Shown here one piece after another: positions 9,550-18,774 of a stretch of DNA of 64,000 nucleotides. The translations under genes were made by a program, and so were the position numbers. The notes below the pieces were generated by a model. It was not told the origin of the DNA, searched no databases, and saw nothing but the letters and a program-made list of their open reading frames with translations. Origin of the DNA: Clostridium caldaquaticum (GTDB taxonomy: Bacteria; Bacillota; Clostridia; Clostridiales; Clostridiaceae); contig NZ_JAMSKT010000015.1 in NCBI RefSeq assembly GCF_023806125.1, positions 1-64,000 on the forward strand, given 5' to 3'. Within the stretch, counting starts at the first letter, position 1. Each line of letters opens with the position of its first letter.

Positions 9550-9605
9550 AATAAAAAACCGTTCCTATATTTATATAGGAACGGATAAATCCGCTGTGCC
9601 ATCCT
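9550..9605 (-). terminator. First (promoter-proximal) T-box antiterminator/terminator module
   Basis: The T-box AGGATGGCACAGCGG differs from the consensus AGGGTGGNACCGCGG at two positions but keeps the TGGC bulge. It is followed by a terminator with a 12-bp stem, CCGTTCCTATAT / ATATAGGAACGG, and a TTTTTTATTTT tract. RNA polymerase meets this module first. Confidence 0.8.
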
Positions 9606-9827
9606 AATAGATTTTACTCAACTCTGTCGGTACGGATAGTAATAGTTATCGATACCTAGCTATTTTAACGGTAAGCAACCGGTTAAGCCTACTTTTTGCA
9701 TTTCGGTTAACATCTCAGAGGTGTTCTTCTATATAAGCTTCATATTAGGCTCACACCATTCCTAACTCGCTGAAAATCTACTTTATATATACTCTCCTCG
9801 TCATAGATAATAAATTTCTTTTTTATT

Positions 9828-9856
9828 ATTATATAATTAGTATTACAAAAAAGCAA
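9828..9856 (-). promoter_or_regulatory. Promoter of the aspS-gatCAB operon
   Basis: On the minus strand TTGCTT (9856-9851) and TATAAT (9833-9828) are 17 bases apart. Transcription would begin near 9821, just before the T-box Stem I. Confidence 0.65.
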
Positions 9857-9972
9857 TAATATTTATAAAAAAATATTTAAAATTAAGAATAATGAAGTTT
9901 GAATGTTATATTAAAACAAAAATATAGATTTAGTAAAATTATTATCTACACTTTGTATCAGTTCAATTTATT

Positions 9973-10869
9973 TTATATGTGTTTAAAAGTCCAGTCTAAT
10001 AAATCAATTGCCAAATCAGCTGTAGTATCGTTTCTATCTAATAATGGATTTAATTCAACAAAATCCATGGATTTTATAAGCTTTGAATCTGCAAACATTT
10101 TTAGCAGGGTTTCTGTTTCTTCTATTGTCATACCATTATGTACAGGAGTACCTGTACCAGGAACAAACTGAGCATCTATAAAATCTAAGTCAAAGCTAAG
10201 ATGAACATTTTCAATGTTTTTATTCTTAAGATTTTCAAGCACCTCATTTACTACGTGTTTTATGCCATATTCATGAATTCTTTTAGCTGTGTATACATTT
10301 AAATCTTCTTTTTTTATCAAGTCATATTCTCCTTTATCTAAATCTCTGGCTCCCACTATGTACACATTTTCATTTTCTACTTTTTTTCCCTTAAAGTATA
10401 CATCAACTAAGTCAGGATAACCGATTCCCATAGCTTTAGCTAGAGACATACCGTGTACGTTTCCGCTTTCGCTAGTCTCTTGAGTATTGATATCTCCATG
10501 AGCATCTATCCATATAACCGCAAAGCTTTTAAAAGCTTTGCTTGCCCCAGCAACGCTACCAAGTCCTAAAGAATGATCTCCGCCAATAATTAGAGGAAAG
10601 CTTCCTCCCATTATTGAAGAGTATACAATATGAGCAAGATTGTTGTTAACCTGAACTATAGGATCAAGATACTTCATGTTAGGATGAGAGAAAAATTTAT
10701 TATATTCTTTAACCTCAGGCACATAAAGGTCTCCGAAATCAAATACTCTATGATTATGTTTTCCTATTACTTCAACTATTTTTTTTTCTCTTAGTTTTGA
10801 AGGACCATATTCAGGTCCCTTTTTATCTGCACCGTAGAAAATTGGTACACCAATAATGCTAATATCCAT
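9973..10869 (-). CDS. rocF: Arginase (ureohydrolase family)
   Basis: The 298-residue enzyme should hydrolyse arginine to ornithine and urea with a binuclear manganese centre. Metal-site motifs are GGDHSLGLGS, WIDAHGDINT and SFDLDFIDAQF. SGNVHGMSLAKAMG and the C-terminal VELNPLLDRNDTTADLA are typical of arginases. The length matches B. subtilis RocF (296), which favours arginase over agmatinase. I chose the ATG at 10869, eight bases behind AAGGTGG; an in-frame start 69 bases upstream lacks a ribosome site. The usual SxDxDxxDP reads IDA here, a small departure. The gene is monocistronic, and no clear terminator was found in 9857-9972. Confidence 0.87.
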   Translation of the reverse strand: MDISIIGVPIFYGADKKGPEYGPSKLREKKIVEVIGKHNHRVFDFGDLYVPEVKEYNKFFSHPNMKYLDPIVQVNNNLAHIVYSSIMGGSFPLIIGGDHSLGLGSVAGASKAFKSFAVIWIDAHGDINTQETSESGNVHGMSLAKAMGIGYPDLVDVYFKGKKVENENVYIVGARDLDKGEYDLIKKEDLNVYTAKRIHEYGIKHVVNEVLENLKNKNIENVHLSFDLDFIDAQFVPGTGTPVHNGMTIEETETLLKMFADSKLIKSMDFVELNPLLDRNDTTADLAIDLLDWTFKHI

Positions 10870-11043
10870 ATACATTACCACCTTTTTATAAACTATATTT
10901 AGTATTCCACTAACTACTGTAAAAAAATACTTATCCATATATATCCATAGAAAAATATTTTTATATGATTAAGATTGTGATAAATATATGTTATACTTAC
11001 AGTAAATAATATTATTTAAGGTGAGTTGTTCTGGAGGACTTTT

Positions 11044-11868
11044 ATGGAGCAATATGTAATAAAAAAAGCATTAAATAATAACGTAGTAATTGCAGAAAAA
11101 AATAATAATGAATTTGTTTTAGTTGGAAAAGCTATTGGATTTAACTCCCGTAAAGGCGATAAGATTTCTCAAGATAGAATTGAAAGTATTTTTGTTAAAC
11201 AAGGGGAAGGGGAGGAGAATTTTAATAAGGTTTTACAGAATATTAGTATAGAGATAGTGGGGCTTTCTGAAGAAATAATATCTTTATGCGAAAAGGAGCT
11301 TGCAGTTAAGCTCAGTGAAGCTATACATGTATCTCTTCCGGATCATATCAATTTTGCTATTACTAGAATAAATCAAGGTGTAAGAATTGAAAATCCATTT
11401 TTACATGAATTAATGGCTTTATATCCAAAAGAGTATGATTTAGCAAGAAGAGCTTTAAAAATGATAAATGAGAGACTATCAGTTAATCTTCCAGAAGATG
11501 AAATAGGTTTTATTGCCATGCACATAAAAGCTGCTGTTAATCAAGAAAAAGTAAGTGCTGCTTTGACATTTACAAAAAAAATAGGTTCTGTTATGGATTT
11601 GATTTTAAAGCTTTTAAAAAAGAATTTAGACAAAAATTCCATAGAATATATAAGAACTATTACACATATTAATTTTATGCTTCAAAGAGTAGTTAATAAA
11701 AAAACTATTAAAAATTATTTGCTTGACAATATAAAAAAAGAAATGTATAATGAGTACGATTTAGCGATAAAAATCGCATTTAAAATTGAAAATTTGTTTT
11801 CAGTAAAAATTCCTGAAGATGAAATTGGTTATATTGCTCTTCATCTTAGAAGACTTTCAGAGATATAA
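11044..11868 (+). CDS. glcT: PTS-controlled transcription antiterminator, GlcT-like (BglG family)
   Basis: The 274-residue protein has an N-terminal RNA-binding CAT domain (residues 1-60, beginning MEQYVIKKALNNNVVIA) and two PTS regulation domains. PRD1 shows LPDHINFAITR and GFIAMHIKAA; PRD2 shows THINFMLQRVVN and GYIALHLRRL. These His residues are the phosphorylation sites of the family. When dephosphorylated it should bind the RAT hairpin just downstream (11871-11896) and stop the ptsG terminator from forming. GGAGGA is seven bases before the chosen ATG. It is the immediate neighbour of its predicted target, as in B. subtilis glcT-ptsG. Confidence 0.9.
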   Translation: MEQYVIKKALNNNVVIAEKNNNEFVLVGKAIGFNSRKGDKISQDRIESIFVKQGEGEENFNKVLQNISIEIVGLSEEIISLCEKELAVKLSEAIHVSLPDHINFAITRINQGVRIENPFLHELMALYPKEYDLARRALKMINERLSVNLPEDEIGFIAMHIKAAVNQEKVSAALTFTKKIGSVMDLILKLLKKNLDKNSIEYIRTITHINFMLQRVVNKKTIKNYLLDNIKKEMYNEYDLAIKIAFKIENLFSVKIPEDEIGYIALHLRRLSEI

Positions 11869-11870
11869 GC

Positions 11871-11947
11871 AGTGTTACTATTAAATTAGGCACGAGCTTA
11901 AAATAATTGCTACTTGTAATTATTTTTTGCTCGTGCTTTATTTTTTT
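11871..11947 (+). promoter_or_regulatory. GlcT-type RAT antiterminator overlapping the ptsG leader terminator
   Basis: The RAT, about 11871-11896, begins GTGTTACTATTAAATTAGG, close to the B. subtilis GlcT target that begins GTGTTACTGATTCGATCAGG. It can fold with CTA/TAG and GTG/CAC pairs. Its 3' side shares bases with the terminator stem GCACGAGC (11890-11897) / GCTCGTGC (11929-11936), which runs into TTTATTTTTTTG. The two structures are mutually exclusive. The same terminator would also end glcT transcripts. Confidence 0.85.
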
Positions 11948-12010
11948 GTATTTACACATCTCTGAATAGGAATACTAGAAAACAAGAACTACAAAAAGGA
12001 GGACTTTTAG

Positions 12011-14011
12011 ATGAAAAAATTATTTGCTGTACTTCAGAAAATAGGTAAGTCATTAATGCTGCCGGTTTCTGTTTTACCTGCTGCTGGACTTTTACTAAGG
12101 TTCGGACAGGCGGATTTATTAAACCTGCCTTATATGGCACAAGCGGGAGATGCTATATTTGGCAATCTACCAATGATTTTTGCAGCTGGTGTTGCTATAG
12201 GTTTTTCAGGTGGAGAAGGAGTTGCCGCATTAGCTGCAGTAGTAGGTCAGTTTATTCTTCAAGCTGTAATTAAAGTAGCAAGCAGCAATGCAGCTATGGC
12301 TCTTGCAGAAAAAGCTGCAGCAGCTCAGAATATGTCTATTAAAGACTTTATGGCTACTCCAGCATATAGTGATATAGTTTCTAAAAGTACTATAAACATG
12401 GGTGTGTTCGGTGGTATTGCTATAGGTCTTATTGCGGGATATCTTTATAATAAATTCCATAACGTAAAGCTGCCTCAAGTGCTTGGCTTCTTTGGAGGAA
12501 AGAGATTTGTACCTATAATTACATCAGTAGCAGCTCTAGCTTTTGGAATAGTTGGAGTTAATGTTTGGGAACCAATACAAAATGCAATAAATATATTTGC
12601 ACAATGGGCAAGTACTTCAGTGCTAGGACCGGCATTTTATGCAGCTGGTAAAAGATTATTGATTCCAGTTGGACTTCATCATATGTATTATCCGCCATTT
12701 TTATACCAGTTTGGAGAATATGTTTCTAATGGTGTAAAATATTTTGGAGATTCTGCTAGATATTTTCAAGGCGATCCGACAGCGGGAATATTTATGGCTT
12801 CTGAATTTCCAATTTTAATGTTTGGACTTCCTGGAGCCGCAGTTGCCATTATTGCAGCAGCTAAAAAGGAAAATAGAAAGAAAGTATCAGGTATGATGAT
12901 TTCTGCAGCCTTTGTTGCTTTCTTAACTGGTATTACTGAACCAATTGAATTTTCATTTATATTCGTAGCTCCTATATTATTTATATTCCATGTGCTTGCA
13001 GCATTTTTATCAGGAATTGTTACAAGCCTGTTAAAGATTAGATTAGGATATACATTCTCAGCTTCTTTTATAGACTATCTACTAGGCTTTAAGTTTGCTG
13101 GTAATCCTTGGCTTATTTGGGTAGTAGGTTTAGCCTTCTTTGCACTGTATTTTGTAGTATTTTACTTCACAATAAAGGCATTAAACATAAAGACACCTGG
13201 AAGAGAAGATGAAGATAACGATATGCAAATGCCTATAAATGCTAAAGGAAGTGAAAGAGCTTTTAAAGTATTAGAGGCTATAGGGGGTAAGGAAAACATT
13301 GATGTATTGGATGCCTGCATAACAAGATTAAGACTTACCTTAAAAGATGTAACTAAAGTAAATCAAGGTGCTTTAAAAGCTCTTGGTGCAGCAGGGGTAT
13401 TAGTGGCAGGAAACAATGTTCAAGCAATATTTGGAACTGAAGCAGAAAAGATTAAAGATGATATAAAAACTATAATATCAAATGGCTATGTGCCTTCAGA
13501 AAATTCAGAAAGTCTTGATGATGTAGCTGTAGATAAAGAAAGCAAAGTAGAGTCTGGTTCTTATTCAATATTAAGTCCAATGGATGGAGAAGTAGTTGAA
13601 TTAAGTGAAGTTCCAGATGAAGTTTTCTCAGGTAAGCTTTTAGGAGATGGTTTTGCAGTTGTTCCAAAAGGTAATAAGGTGTATGCTCCTGCAGATGGTG
13701 AGATAACTGTATTATTTCCAACAAAGCATGCTGCAGCTATAACTACAAAGGAAGGTTTAGAGATTTTAGTGCATATTGGTGTTGATACTGTAAGCCTCAA
13801 TGGTCAAGGTTTTACAGCTCATGTTGAGCAGGGGGATAAAGTTAAAAAAGGAGACTTGCTTTTATCTTTAGATTTAGATTTTCTAAAAGAAAAAGCAAAG
13901 AGTGTGGTTTCTCCGGTTATAATAACTAATATGGATAAAGTAGAAAGCATTAAGTTAGAAACAGGAGTGAAAAACTCTGGAGATAAAGCAGCTCAAGTTA
14001 CAATTAAATAA
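12011..14011 (+). CDS. ptsG: Glucose-type PTS permease, EIICBA fusion
   Basis: The 666-residue protein imports and phosphorylates a hexose, most likely glucose. Order: EIIC membrane domain (1-400, beginning LFAVLQKIGKSLMLPVSVLP), EIIB (about 415-490, active Cys in DVLDACITRLRL), a linker, and EIIA (about 515-650, active His in LEILVHIGVDTVS). The EIIC substrate loop contains PVGLHHMYYPPFLYQFGEY and GITEPIEFSF. GlcT-type control supports glucose over N-acetylglucosamine, though the latter is not excluded. AAAGGAGG precedes the ATG. A terminator follows. Confidence 0.92.
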   Translation: MKKLFAVLQKIGKSLMLPVSVLPAAGLLLRFGQADLLNLPYMAQAGDAIFGNLPMIFAAGVAIGFSGGEGVAALAAVVGQFILQAVIKVASSNAAMALAEKAAAAQNMSIKDFMATPAYSDIVSKSTINMGVFGGIAIGLIAGYLYNKFHNVKLPQVLGFFGGKRFVPIITSVAALAFGIVGVNVWEPIQNAINIFAQWASTSVLGPAFYAAGKRLLIPVGLHHMYYPPFLYQFGEYVSNGVKYFGDSARYFQGDPTAGIFMASEFPILMFGLPGAAVAIIAAAKKENRKKVSGMMISAAFVAFLTGITEPIEFSFIFVAPILFIFHVLAAFLSGIVTSLLKIRLGYTFSASFIDYLLGFKFAGNPWLIWVVGLAFFALYFVVFYFTIKALNIKTPGREDEDNDMQMPINAKGSERAFKVLEAIGGKENIDVLDACITRLRLTLKDVTKVNQGALKALGAAGVLVAGNNVQAIFGTEAEKIKDDIKTIISNGYVPSENSESLDDVAVDKESKVESGSYSILSPMDGEVVELSEVPDEVFSGKLLGDGFAVVPKGNKVYAPADGEITVLFPTKHAAAITTKEGLEILVHIGVDTVSLNGQGFTAHVEQGDKVKKGDLLLSLDLDFLKEKAKSVVSPVIITNMDKVESIKLETGVKNSGDKAAQVTIK

Positions 14012-14017
14012 ATTCAT

Positions 14018-14050
14018 AAAAATCCGCATTAAATATAATGCGGATTTTTA
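14018..14050. terminator. Terminator between ptsG and a convergent small gene
   Basis: AAAAATCCGCATT pairs with AATGCGGATTTTT around a short AT-rich loop. T tracts lie on both sides, so it can serve both the ptsG transcript and the 43-codon gene on the minus strand. Confidence 0.88.
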
Positions 14051-14057
14051 GCATATA

Positions 14058-14189
14058 TTAGGTTCTTGGATCAGGATTTTTATGAGAACGAGTAGTTTGA
14101 AGGGTATTCATTCCCATGCTGTTTCCTTTATTATTGCTGGGAGTTTTATTTTGTTGTTGATTTTTAGCTTTATTTTCTCCTTTTGTCAT
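14058..14189 (-). CDS. Small hydrophilic protein of 43 residues, unknown function
   Basis: The peptide starts MTKGENKAKNQQQNKTP and ends SHKNPDPRT. It is rich in Asn, Gln, Lys and Ser, has no hydrophobic segment, and looks disordered. AAGGAG sits at ideal distance from the ATG and a terminator follows the stop, so it is probably a real gene. Small, basic, Asn/Gln-rich peptides are common among minor spore proteins, but I do not recognise a family and assign no function. Confidence 0.65.
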   Translation of the reverse strand: MTKGENKAKNQQQNKTPSNNKGNSMGMNTLQTTRSHKNPDPRT

Positions 14190-14344
14190 AATTATTCTCC
14201 TTACATATAAAATTTATATTTATATATAATTTTAGTATTTGCAAATGTTAAAGAATATATGTAAAAGAATTGAGGAAAAATGCTTATAAATGAGTTATAA
14301 TATAAAAAGTTAAAATAAATATGTTTTATAAATGAAAATTTTAT

Positions 14345-14361
14345 GTTATTATGATAATAAC
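14345..14361. promoter_or_regulatory. Perfect 17-bp palindrome upstream of nfo
   Basis: GTTATTAT-G-ATAATAAC is an exact 8-1-8 inverted repeat about 52 bases before the endonuclease IV start. Its size and symmetry are those of operators of the Fur/PerR family, but the region is very AT-rich, so chance is possible. Confidence 0.35.
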
Positions 14362-14412
14362 AATGATTAGTATATAATAATAAGTATTACATACTATATA
14401 CGAGGTGATTTT

Positions 14413-15306
14413 ATGTTAAAGATTGGGTCTCATGTTTCTATGAGCGGAAAAAAGATGCTTCTTGGTTCTTCGGAGGAGGCGGTTTCTTATGGTGCAAATA
14501 CTTTTATGGTATATACAGGTGCACCCCAAAATACAGTACGCAAGGCTATAGAGGATTTAAATATAGACAAAGCTATAGAACATATGAATAGTAATGGAAT
14601 AGAAGAGATTATTGTACATGCACCTTATATAATTAACTTAGGAAATAGTGAAAAACTTGAAACTTTTGAGCTTGCAGTAAATTTTCTTCGTGAAGAAATA
14701 AAAAGAACGGAAGCTCTGCAAAAAGCAAAACAAATAGTTCTTCATCCTGGAGCTCATGTAGGTGCTGGAGAAGAAAAGGGAATTGCTCAGATTATTAAAG
14801 GACTTAATGAGGTAATTGATAAAGAACAAAATGTTCAAATAGCATTGGAAACTATGGCTGGAAAAGGGTCAGAATGTGGCAGAAACTTTGAGCAGCTTGC
14901 ACAAATAATTGAAGGGGTTGTGCATAATGAAAAGTTAAGCATATGCCTCGATACCTGTCATATAAATGATGCAGGCTATGATGTAGTTAATAATTTTGAC
15001 GGCATACTTAAAGAGTTCGATAAAATAATAGGGCTAGATAGGTTAAAGGTTATTCACCTAAATGACAGCAAAAACCCATTAGGATCTAAAAAAGACAGGC
15101 ATGAAAATATAGGTTTTGGAGCTATAGGATTTGAAGCACTATCTTACGTAGCTCATCACGAGCTTTTAAAAGATATTCCTAAGATTCTTGAAACACCGTA
15201 TGTTGTAGATGAAAATGGGAATAAAAAGCCTCCTTATAAATATGAAATAGAAATGCTTAGAAACAAACAGTATGATCCAAAGGTTGTAGAACGTATTTTA
15301 GCTTAA
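14413..15306 (+). CDS. nfo: Endonuclease IV (AP endonuclease)
   Basis: The 297-residue TIM-barrel enzyme cuts DNA 5' to abasic sites. The trinuclear zinc ligands lie in recognisable motifs: [75 protein letters not shown] and ILETPY. AGGTG precedes the ATG. It is monocistronic and followed closely by a small membrane-peptide gene. In B. subtilis nfo acts in spores, which fits the sporulation genes nearby; that link is inference. Confidence 0.96.
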   Translation: MLKIGSHVSMSGKKMLLGSSEEAVSYGANTFMVYTGAPQNTVRKAIEDLNIDKAIEHMNSNGIEEIIVHAPYIINLGNSEKLETFELAVNFLREEIKRTEALQKAKQIVLHPGAHVGAGEEKGIAQIIKGLNEVIDKEQNVQIALETMAGKGSECGRNFEQLAQIIEGVVHNEKLSICLDTCHINDAGYDVVNNFDGILKEFDKIIGLDRLKVIHLNDSKNPLGSKKDRHENIGFGAIGFEALSYVAHHELLKDIPKILETPYVVDENGNKKPPYKYEIEMLRNKQYDPKVVERILA

Positions 15307-15397
15307 AAGTAATTAAGATTAAACTTAAAGTTTTTTAGAATAAACTTTTCTCTTTATGAAAAAAATAAAATGAACAATACTGAAAGAGGTGAGTTAT

Positions 15398-15547
15398 ATG
15401 AGAAGAAGAAATAGAATGATGCCTTCTTTAGGTAAGATGGCACTTCTAGGACTTGGCGTTGGTGCTTATATGATGTTTAATAAAAATGATAAAAATCAAG
15501 GAAATAATACAAATAATGAGAATAGTAACCAAAATAATAATGGATAA
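15398..15547 (+). CDS. Small single-pass membrane peptide of 49 residues with Asn-rich tail
   Basis: After a basic start (MRRRNRMMPSLGK) comes one hydrophobic segment, MALLGLGVGAYMMF (about residues 14-27). A tail of Asn, Lys, Asp and Gln follows, ending NENSNQNNNG. AGAGGTGAG lies seven bases before the ATG, and a terminator follows the stop. The layout suggests a membrane-anchored peptide with the tail outside or in a spore compartment. No family recognised. Confidence 0.65.
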   Translation: MRRRNRMMPSLGKMALLGLGVGAYMMFNKNDKNQGNNTNNENSNQNNNG

Positions 15548-15553
15548 TTTAGA

Positions 15554-15580
15554 GAGCTTGGTATAACCAAGTTCTTTTTT
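15554..15580 (+). terminator. Terminator after the 49-residue membrane peptide
   Basis: GAGCTTGGT pairs with ACCAAGTTC (one G-U pair) around a 3-base loop and is followed by TTTTTT. Confidence 0.75.
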
Positions 15581-15678
15581 ATTGTATATTAAAGGATTGT
15601 ATATTGTAAATTGCAGTCATAAAGTGCCTGTCTTATAAAATAAAATATAATAACCACAAATTTTTGGAGGTGGCCTAT

Positions 15679-17601
15679 ATGAATTTTAAGGACTTGATTA
15701 GTAATGATAGAGAGCAGCAGAAGAAGAACAAGTTTGAAGGGACCTTGCTTGATTATCTTGAAATTGTAAAGGAAAATCCAGATGTAGCAAAGCTTGCCCA
15801 TAAAAGAATGCACGATATAATTGTAGGAAAAGGATTTGAGGTTTTAAAGCCAGAAGAAAATCAAAGGATTAGAAAGATATACGGTAATGAAGTAATAAAA
15901 AGATACAATTTTTTTAAGGATGATTTTTTTGGTATTGATAAAGTTTTGATGAAAATAGTTAATTATTTTCATGCTGCAGCTATGAAAGGCGAGGAGTCTA
16001 GACAGGTTTTATATTTAGTAGGACCTGTTGGTGCAGGTAAGTCTTCTTTAGTAGAAGCTTTAAAAAAAGCTTTAGAAGCAGCGCCGCCAATATATTCAAT
16101 AAAAGGCTGTCCTATGATGGAAGAACCACTTCATTTAATACCGAAGCATTTAAGAAAAAACTTTGAAGAATTATTGGGAGTACAAATAGAAGGTGACTTG
16201 TGCCCTGCTTGCAGGTACAGGCTTATGCATGAGTATAATGGAGAATATGAAAAAGTTCCCGTAGTAACAAATACTTTCTCAATAAGGTCTAGAAAAGGCA
16301 TAGGAGTAGTTCCGCCAGTAGATCCCAATAATCAAGATACATCCATACTTACAGGTTCAATAGATATATCAAAGATGGATATGTATCCAGAAGATGATCC
16401 AAGGGTATTTTCTTTAAATGGTGCTTTTAATGTTGGAAATAGAGGTATGGTAGAGTTTATAGAAGTATTTAAAAACGATGTAGAGTATTTACACACAATA
16501 ATAACAGCCACTCAGGAAAAATCTATTCCATCACCAGGTAAGGGCTCTATGATTTATTTTGATGGAGTAATTTTAGCACACTCAAATGAGGCAGAATGGA
16601 ATAGATTTAAGTCAGACCATACAAACGAAGCTATTTTAGATAGAATTGTAAAAATAGAAGTTCCTTATTGTTTAGAATTAAATGAAGAAATGAAGATATA
16701 TGAAAAGATACTTAAAAAGAGTAACTTCAAGGCTCATATAGCACCTCACACAATAGAAACAGCTGCAATGTTTGCTGTGCTATCAAGGCTTACACCTTCA
16801 GCTAAGGCCGATCCTATGACAAAGCTTAAGATTTATAATGGAGATGAAATAGTTGAAAAGGGTACTACTAAAAAGATTGATATTACTGAGCTTAGAGAAG
16901 AAGCAGGTATGAGAGAAGGTATGTATGGCATTTCTACAAGATTTGTAGTTAAGGCTATAGATAATGCACTTACAAATTCTGAACATAATTGTATTAATCC
17001 TCTCAGCATTATGGAAAGTATGATAAAATCCGTAAAAGAGCTAGATATAGCTGAGGACGAGAAGAAGAGATATCTTGCTTTTATACAGGATACAATAAGA
17101 AAAGAATATAATAAAATTTTGGAAAAAGAAATTACAAAGGCTTTTATTGTTAGCTTTAGAGAACAGGCCGAAACCCTGTTTAACAATTATCTTGATAATG
17201 CAGAAGCTTATGTTAATAAGACTAAACTTAAGGATAAAGCTACAGGAGAAGAGCTTCAGCCTGATGAGAGATTTATGAGATCCATAGAAGAGCAGATAGG
17301 TGTTTCTGAAAGTTCGGCTAAAGGTTTTAGAACAGATGTTACTTCTTATATGTTCTATGTAGTTAGAAAGGGTGGAAGCATTGATTATACTTCCTATGAG
17401 CCGTTAAGAGAAGCTATTGAGAAGAAGCTTATGGCATCTGTTAAGGATTTATCGAGAATAATAACTAAGTCTAGAGTTAGAGATAAGGAACAGGAAACAA
17501 AATATAATGCAATGGTAGAGGAAATGAAGGCTAATGGATACTGTGAAAGCTGTTGCGATGTTATCTTAAAGTATGCAGCCAATAATCTATGGAAGGATTG
17601 A
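15679..17601 (+). CDS. prkA: PrkA family serine protein kinase / AAA+ ATPase
   Basis: The 640-residue protein has an N-terminal AAA+ domain with Walker [18 protein letters not shown] (about residues 112-128), the PrkA-specific [16 protein letters not shown], and a Cys pair in [11 protein letters not shown]. The C-terminal part is the kinase-like PrkA domain, ending [11 protein letters not shown]. subtilis PrkA is needed for efficient sporulation; whether it is mainly a kinase or an AAA+ protease is debated. The ATG at 15679 follows GGAGGTGG, preferred over a TTG fifteen bases upstream. It heads the prkA-yhbH-spoVR operon, with five bases to the next start. Confidence 0.95.
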   Translation: MNFKDLISNDREQQKKNKFEGTLLDYLEIVKENPDVAKLAHKRMHDIIVGKGFEVLKPEENQRIRKIYGNEVIKRYNFFKDDFFGIDKVLMKIVNYFHAAAMKGEESRQVLYLVGPVGAGKSSLVEALKKALEAAPPIYSIKGCPMMEEPLHLIPKHLRKNFEELLGVQIEGDLCPACRYRLMHEYNGEYEKVPVVTNTFSIRSRKGIGVVPPVDPNNQDTSILTGSIDISKMDMYPEDDPRVFSLNGAFNVGNRGMVEFIEVFKNDVEYLHTIITATQEKSIPSPGKGSMIYFDGVILAHSNEAEWNRFKSDHTNEAILDRIVKIEVPYCLELNEEMKIYEKILKKSNFKAHIAPHTIETAAMFAVLSRLTPSAKADPMTKLKIYNGDEIVEKGTTKKIDITELREEAGMREGMYGISTRFVVKAIDNALTNSEHNCINPLSIMESMIKSVKELDIAEDEKKRYLAFIQDTIRKEYNKILEKEITKAFIVSFREQAETLFNNYLDNAEAYVNKTKLKDKATGEELQPDERFMRSIEEQIGVSESSAKGFRTDVTSYMFYVVRKGGSIDYTSYEPLREAIEKKLMASVKDLSRIITKSRVRDKEQETKYNAMVEEMKANGYCESCCDVILKYAANNLWKD

Positions 17602-17605
17602 TATT

Positions 17606-18772
17606 ATGGCTATTTTCAAAGAATTTAATTCTATAGACCATGATAGAACTGTAGAAGATAGAAGAAGACATCGTCAGCTTGTTGAAAAATCTATTAGAGA
17701 GAATTTAGGTGATATATTATCCGAAGAAAGCATAATTGGTGAAGGGAAAAATAAGAAAATTAAAATTCCAGTAAGAGGACTTAAGGAATATCAGTTCATT
17801 TATGGAAGAAATACCCCTGGAGTAGGAAGCGGTGACGGTTCAGAAAAAAGGGGGGATAAAATAGGAAGCGACAAGAGCCAGAAAGGTAAGGGCAGCGGTT
17901 CTGCAGGAAATGAAGAAGGAGAAGATATTTACGAAACTGAAGTTTCTATAGATGACGTACTGAATTACCTTATGGAAGATTTAGAACTGCCAGATCTTGA
18001 TAAAAAGAAATTTTCAGAAGTGCTTTCAGATAATGCTACTAAAAAGTCAGGGTATCAAAGGCACGGAATAAATCCGAGACTAGCTAAAAAGAGAACTGTT
18101 ATAGAAAAGATTAAAAGAGAACAGGGGAAGAAAAGAGCAAACAGGGAAGCTGATATAGAGGAAGAAATAGAAAGATTTCCTTTTAAAGAAGACGATTTGA
18201 GGTATCACAGAGTAAAAAAGACTATGAAAAGAGAATTCAATGCAGTTATATTCTGTATAATGGATACCTCAGGTTCTATGGATAATACTAAAAAATATCT
18301 GGCTCGCTCTTTTTTCTTTGTATTATCTAGATTTATAAGAATGAAATACACTAATGTAGAAATTGTATTTATAAGTCACTCTACTACAGCAAAAGAAGTA
18401 AACGAAAACGAATTTTTTCATAAGGTAGAGTCTGGCGGAACTTATATTTCCAGCGGTTACTTTAAAGCTCTTGAAATAATTGAAGAAAGATATAGTCCAA
18501 GTGTTTGGAATATATATACATTTAATGTAAGCGATGGAGATAACTGGACTGAAGATAATGAAAGAGCTGTTAAAGCTGTTAAAGAATTAATTGAAGTGAG
18601 CAATTTGGTAGGGTATGCAGAAATTATGCCAAGTTTTTATTCAGCAGGATTAAAGGAGAGATTTTCAAGGGAAATTACAAGTAAAAAATTTATGTCAGTA
18701 TCTATAAAACAGAAAGAGGACTTATGGGGTGCCCTCAAAGGTATTTTAAGAAAGGATATAAAGGAGGGCTGA
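17606..18772 (+). CDS. yhbH: YhbH-family protein with VWA-like domain (DUF444)
   Basis: The 388-residue protein has a charged N-terminus ([20 protein letters not shown]), a Gly/Ser/Lys-rich linker (about 90-125) and a C-terminal von Willebrand A-like domain. Its metal site is [17 protein letters not shown] (about residues 213-229). E. coli YeaH and B. subtilis YhbH are homologues, linked to stationary phase and sporulation. It is the middle gene of the prkA-yhbH-spoVR set, a conserved trio across distant bacteria. GGAAGG precedes the ATG; an in-frame ATG further upstream lies inside prkA. Confidence 0.93.
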   Translation: MAIFKEFNSIDHDRTVEDRRRHRQLVEKSIRENLGDILSEESIIGEGKNKKIKIPVRGLKEYQFIYGRNTPGVGSGDGSEKRGDKIGSDKSQKGKGSGSAGNEEGEDIYETEVSIDDVLNYLMEDLELPDLDKKKFSEVLSDNATKKSGYQRHGINPRLAKKRTVIEKIKREQGKKRANREADIEEEIERFPFKEDDLRYHRVKKTMKREFNAVIFCIMDTSGSMDNTKKYLARSFFFVLSRFIRMKYTNVEIVFISHSTTAKEVNENEFFHKVESGGTYISSGYFKALEIIEERYSPSVWNIYTFNVSDGDNWTEDNERAVKAVKELIEVSNLVGYAEIMPSFYSAGLKERFSREITSKKFMSVSIKQKEDLWGALKGILRKDIKEG

Positions 18773-18774
18773 AG

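Larger units (their letters stand above)
9450..9815 (-). promoter_or_regulatory. T-box riboswitch leader of aspS-gatCAB with two T-box/terminator modules
   Basis: Read on the minus strand, the leader starts with GACGAGGAGAGTA. It has the Stem I apical loop GGAATGGTGTGAGCC and a specifier-side segment GAAGAACACCTCTGAG. It then shows two T-box sequences: AGGATGGCACAGCGG (9605-9591) and GGGTGGCACCGCGG (9516-9503). Each is followed by its own terminator. The specifier segment contains GAAC (9726-9723), which holds both GAA (Glu) and AAC (Asn). A two-tRNA reading of this kind is published for the C. acetobutylicum gatCAB T-box. Both T-box bulges read TGGC, matching tRNAs with discriminator G. Uncharged tRNA should favour the antiterminator and raise operon expression. 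Confidence 0.9.

Noticed and set aside
9973-10171. Plus-strand open frame over the arginase C-terminus
   Set aside because: It is antisense to a well-supported arginase, has no ribosome site and shows no recognisable motif.
13470-13800. Minus-strand frames rich in Leu/His/Gln inside ptsG
   Set aside because: Composition is that of an antisense frame, and the sense frame encodes the conserved EIIA domain.
14370-14396. GTATA and CATACTA before nfo resembling a forespore sigma-G promoter
   Set aside because: The spacing is 15 rather than about 17-18, and a start at about 14403 would leave no room for the ribosome site.
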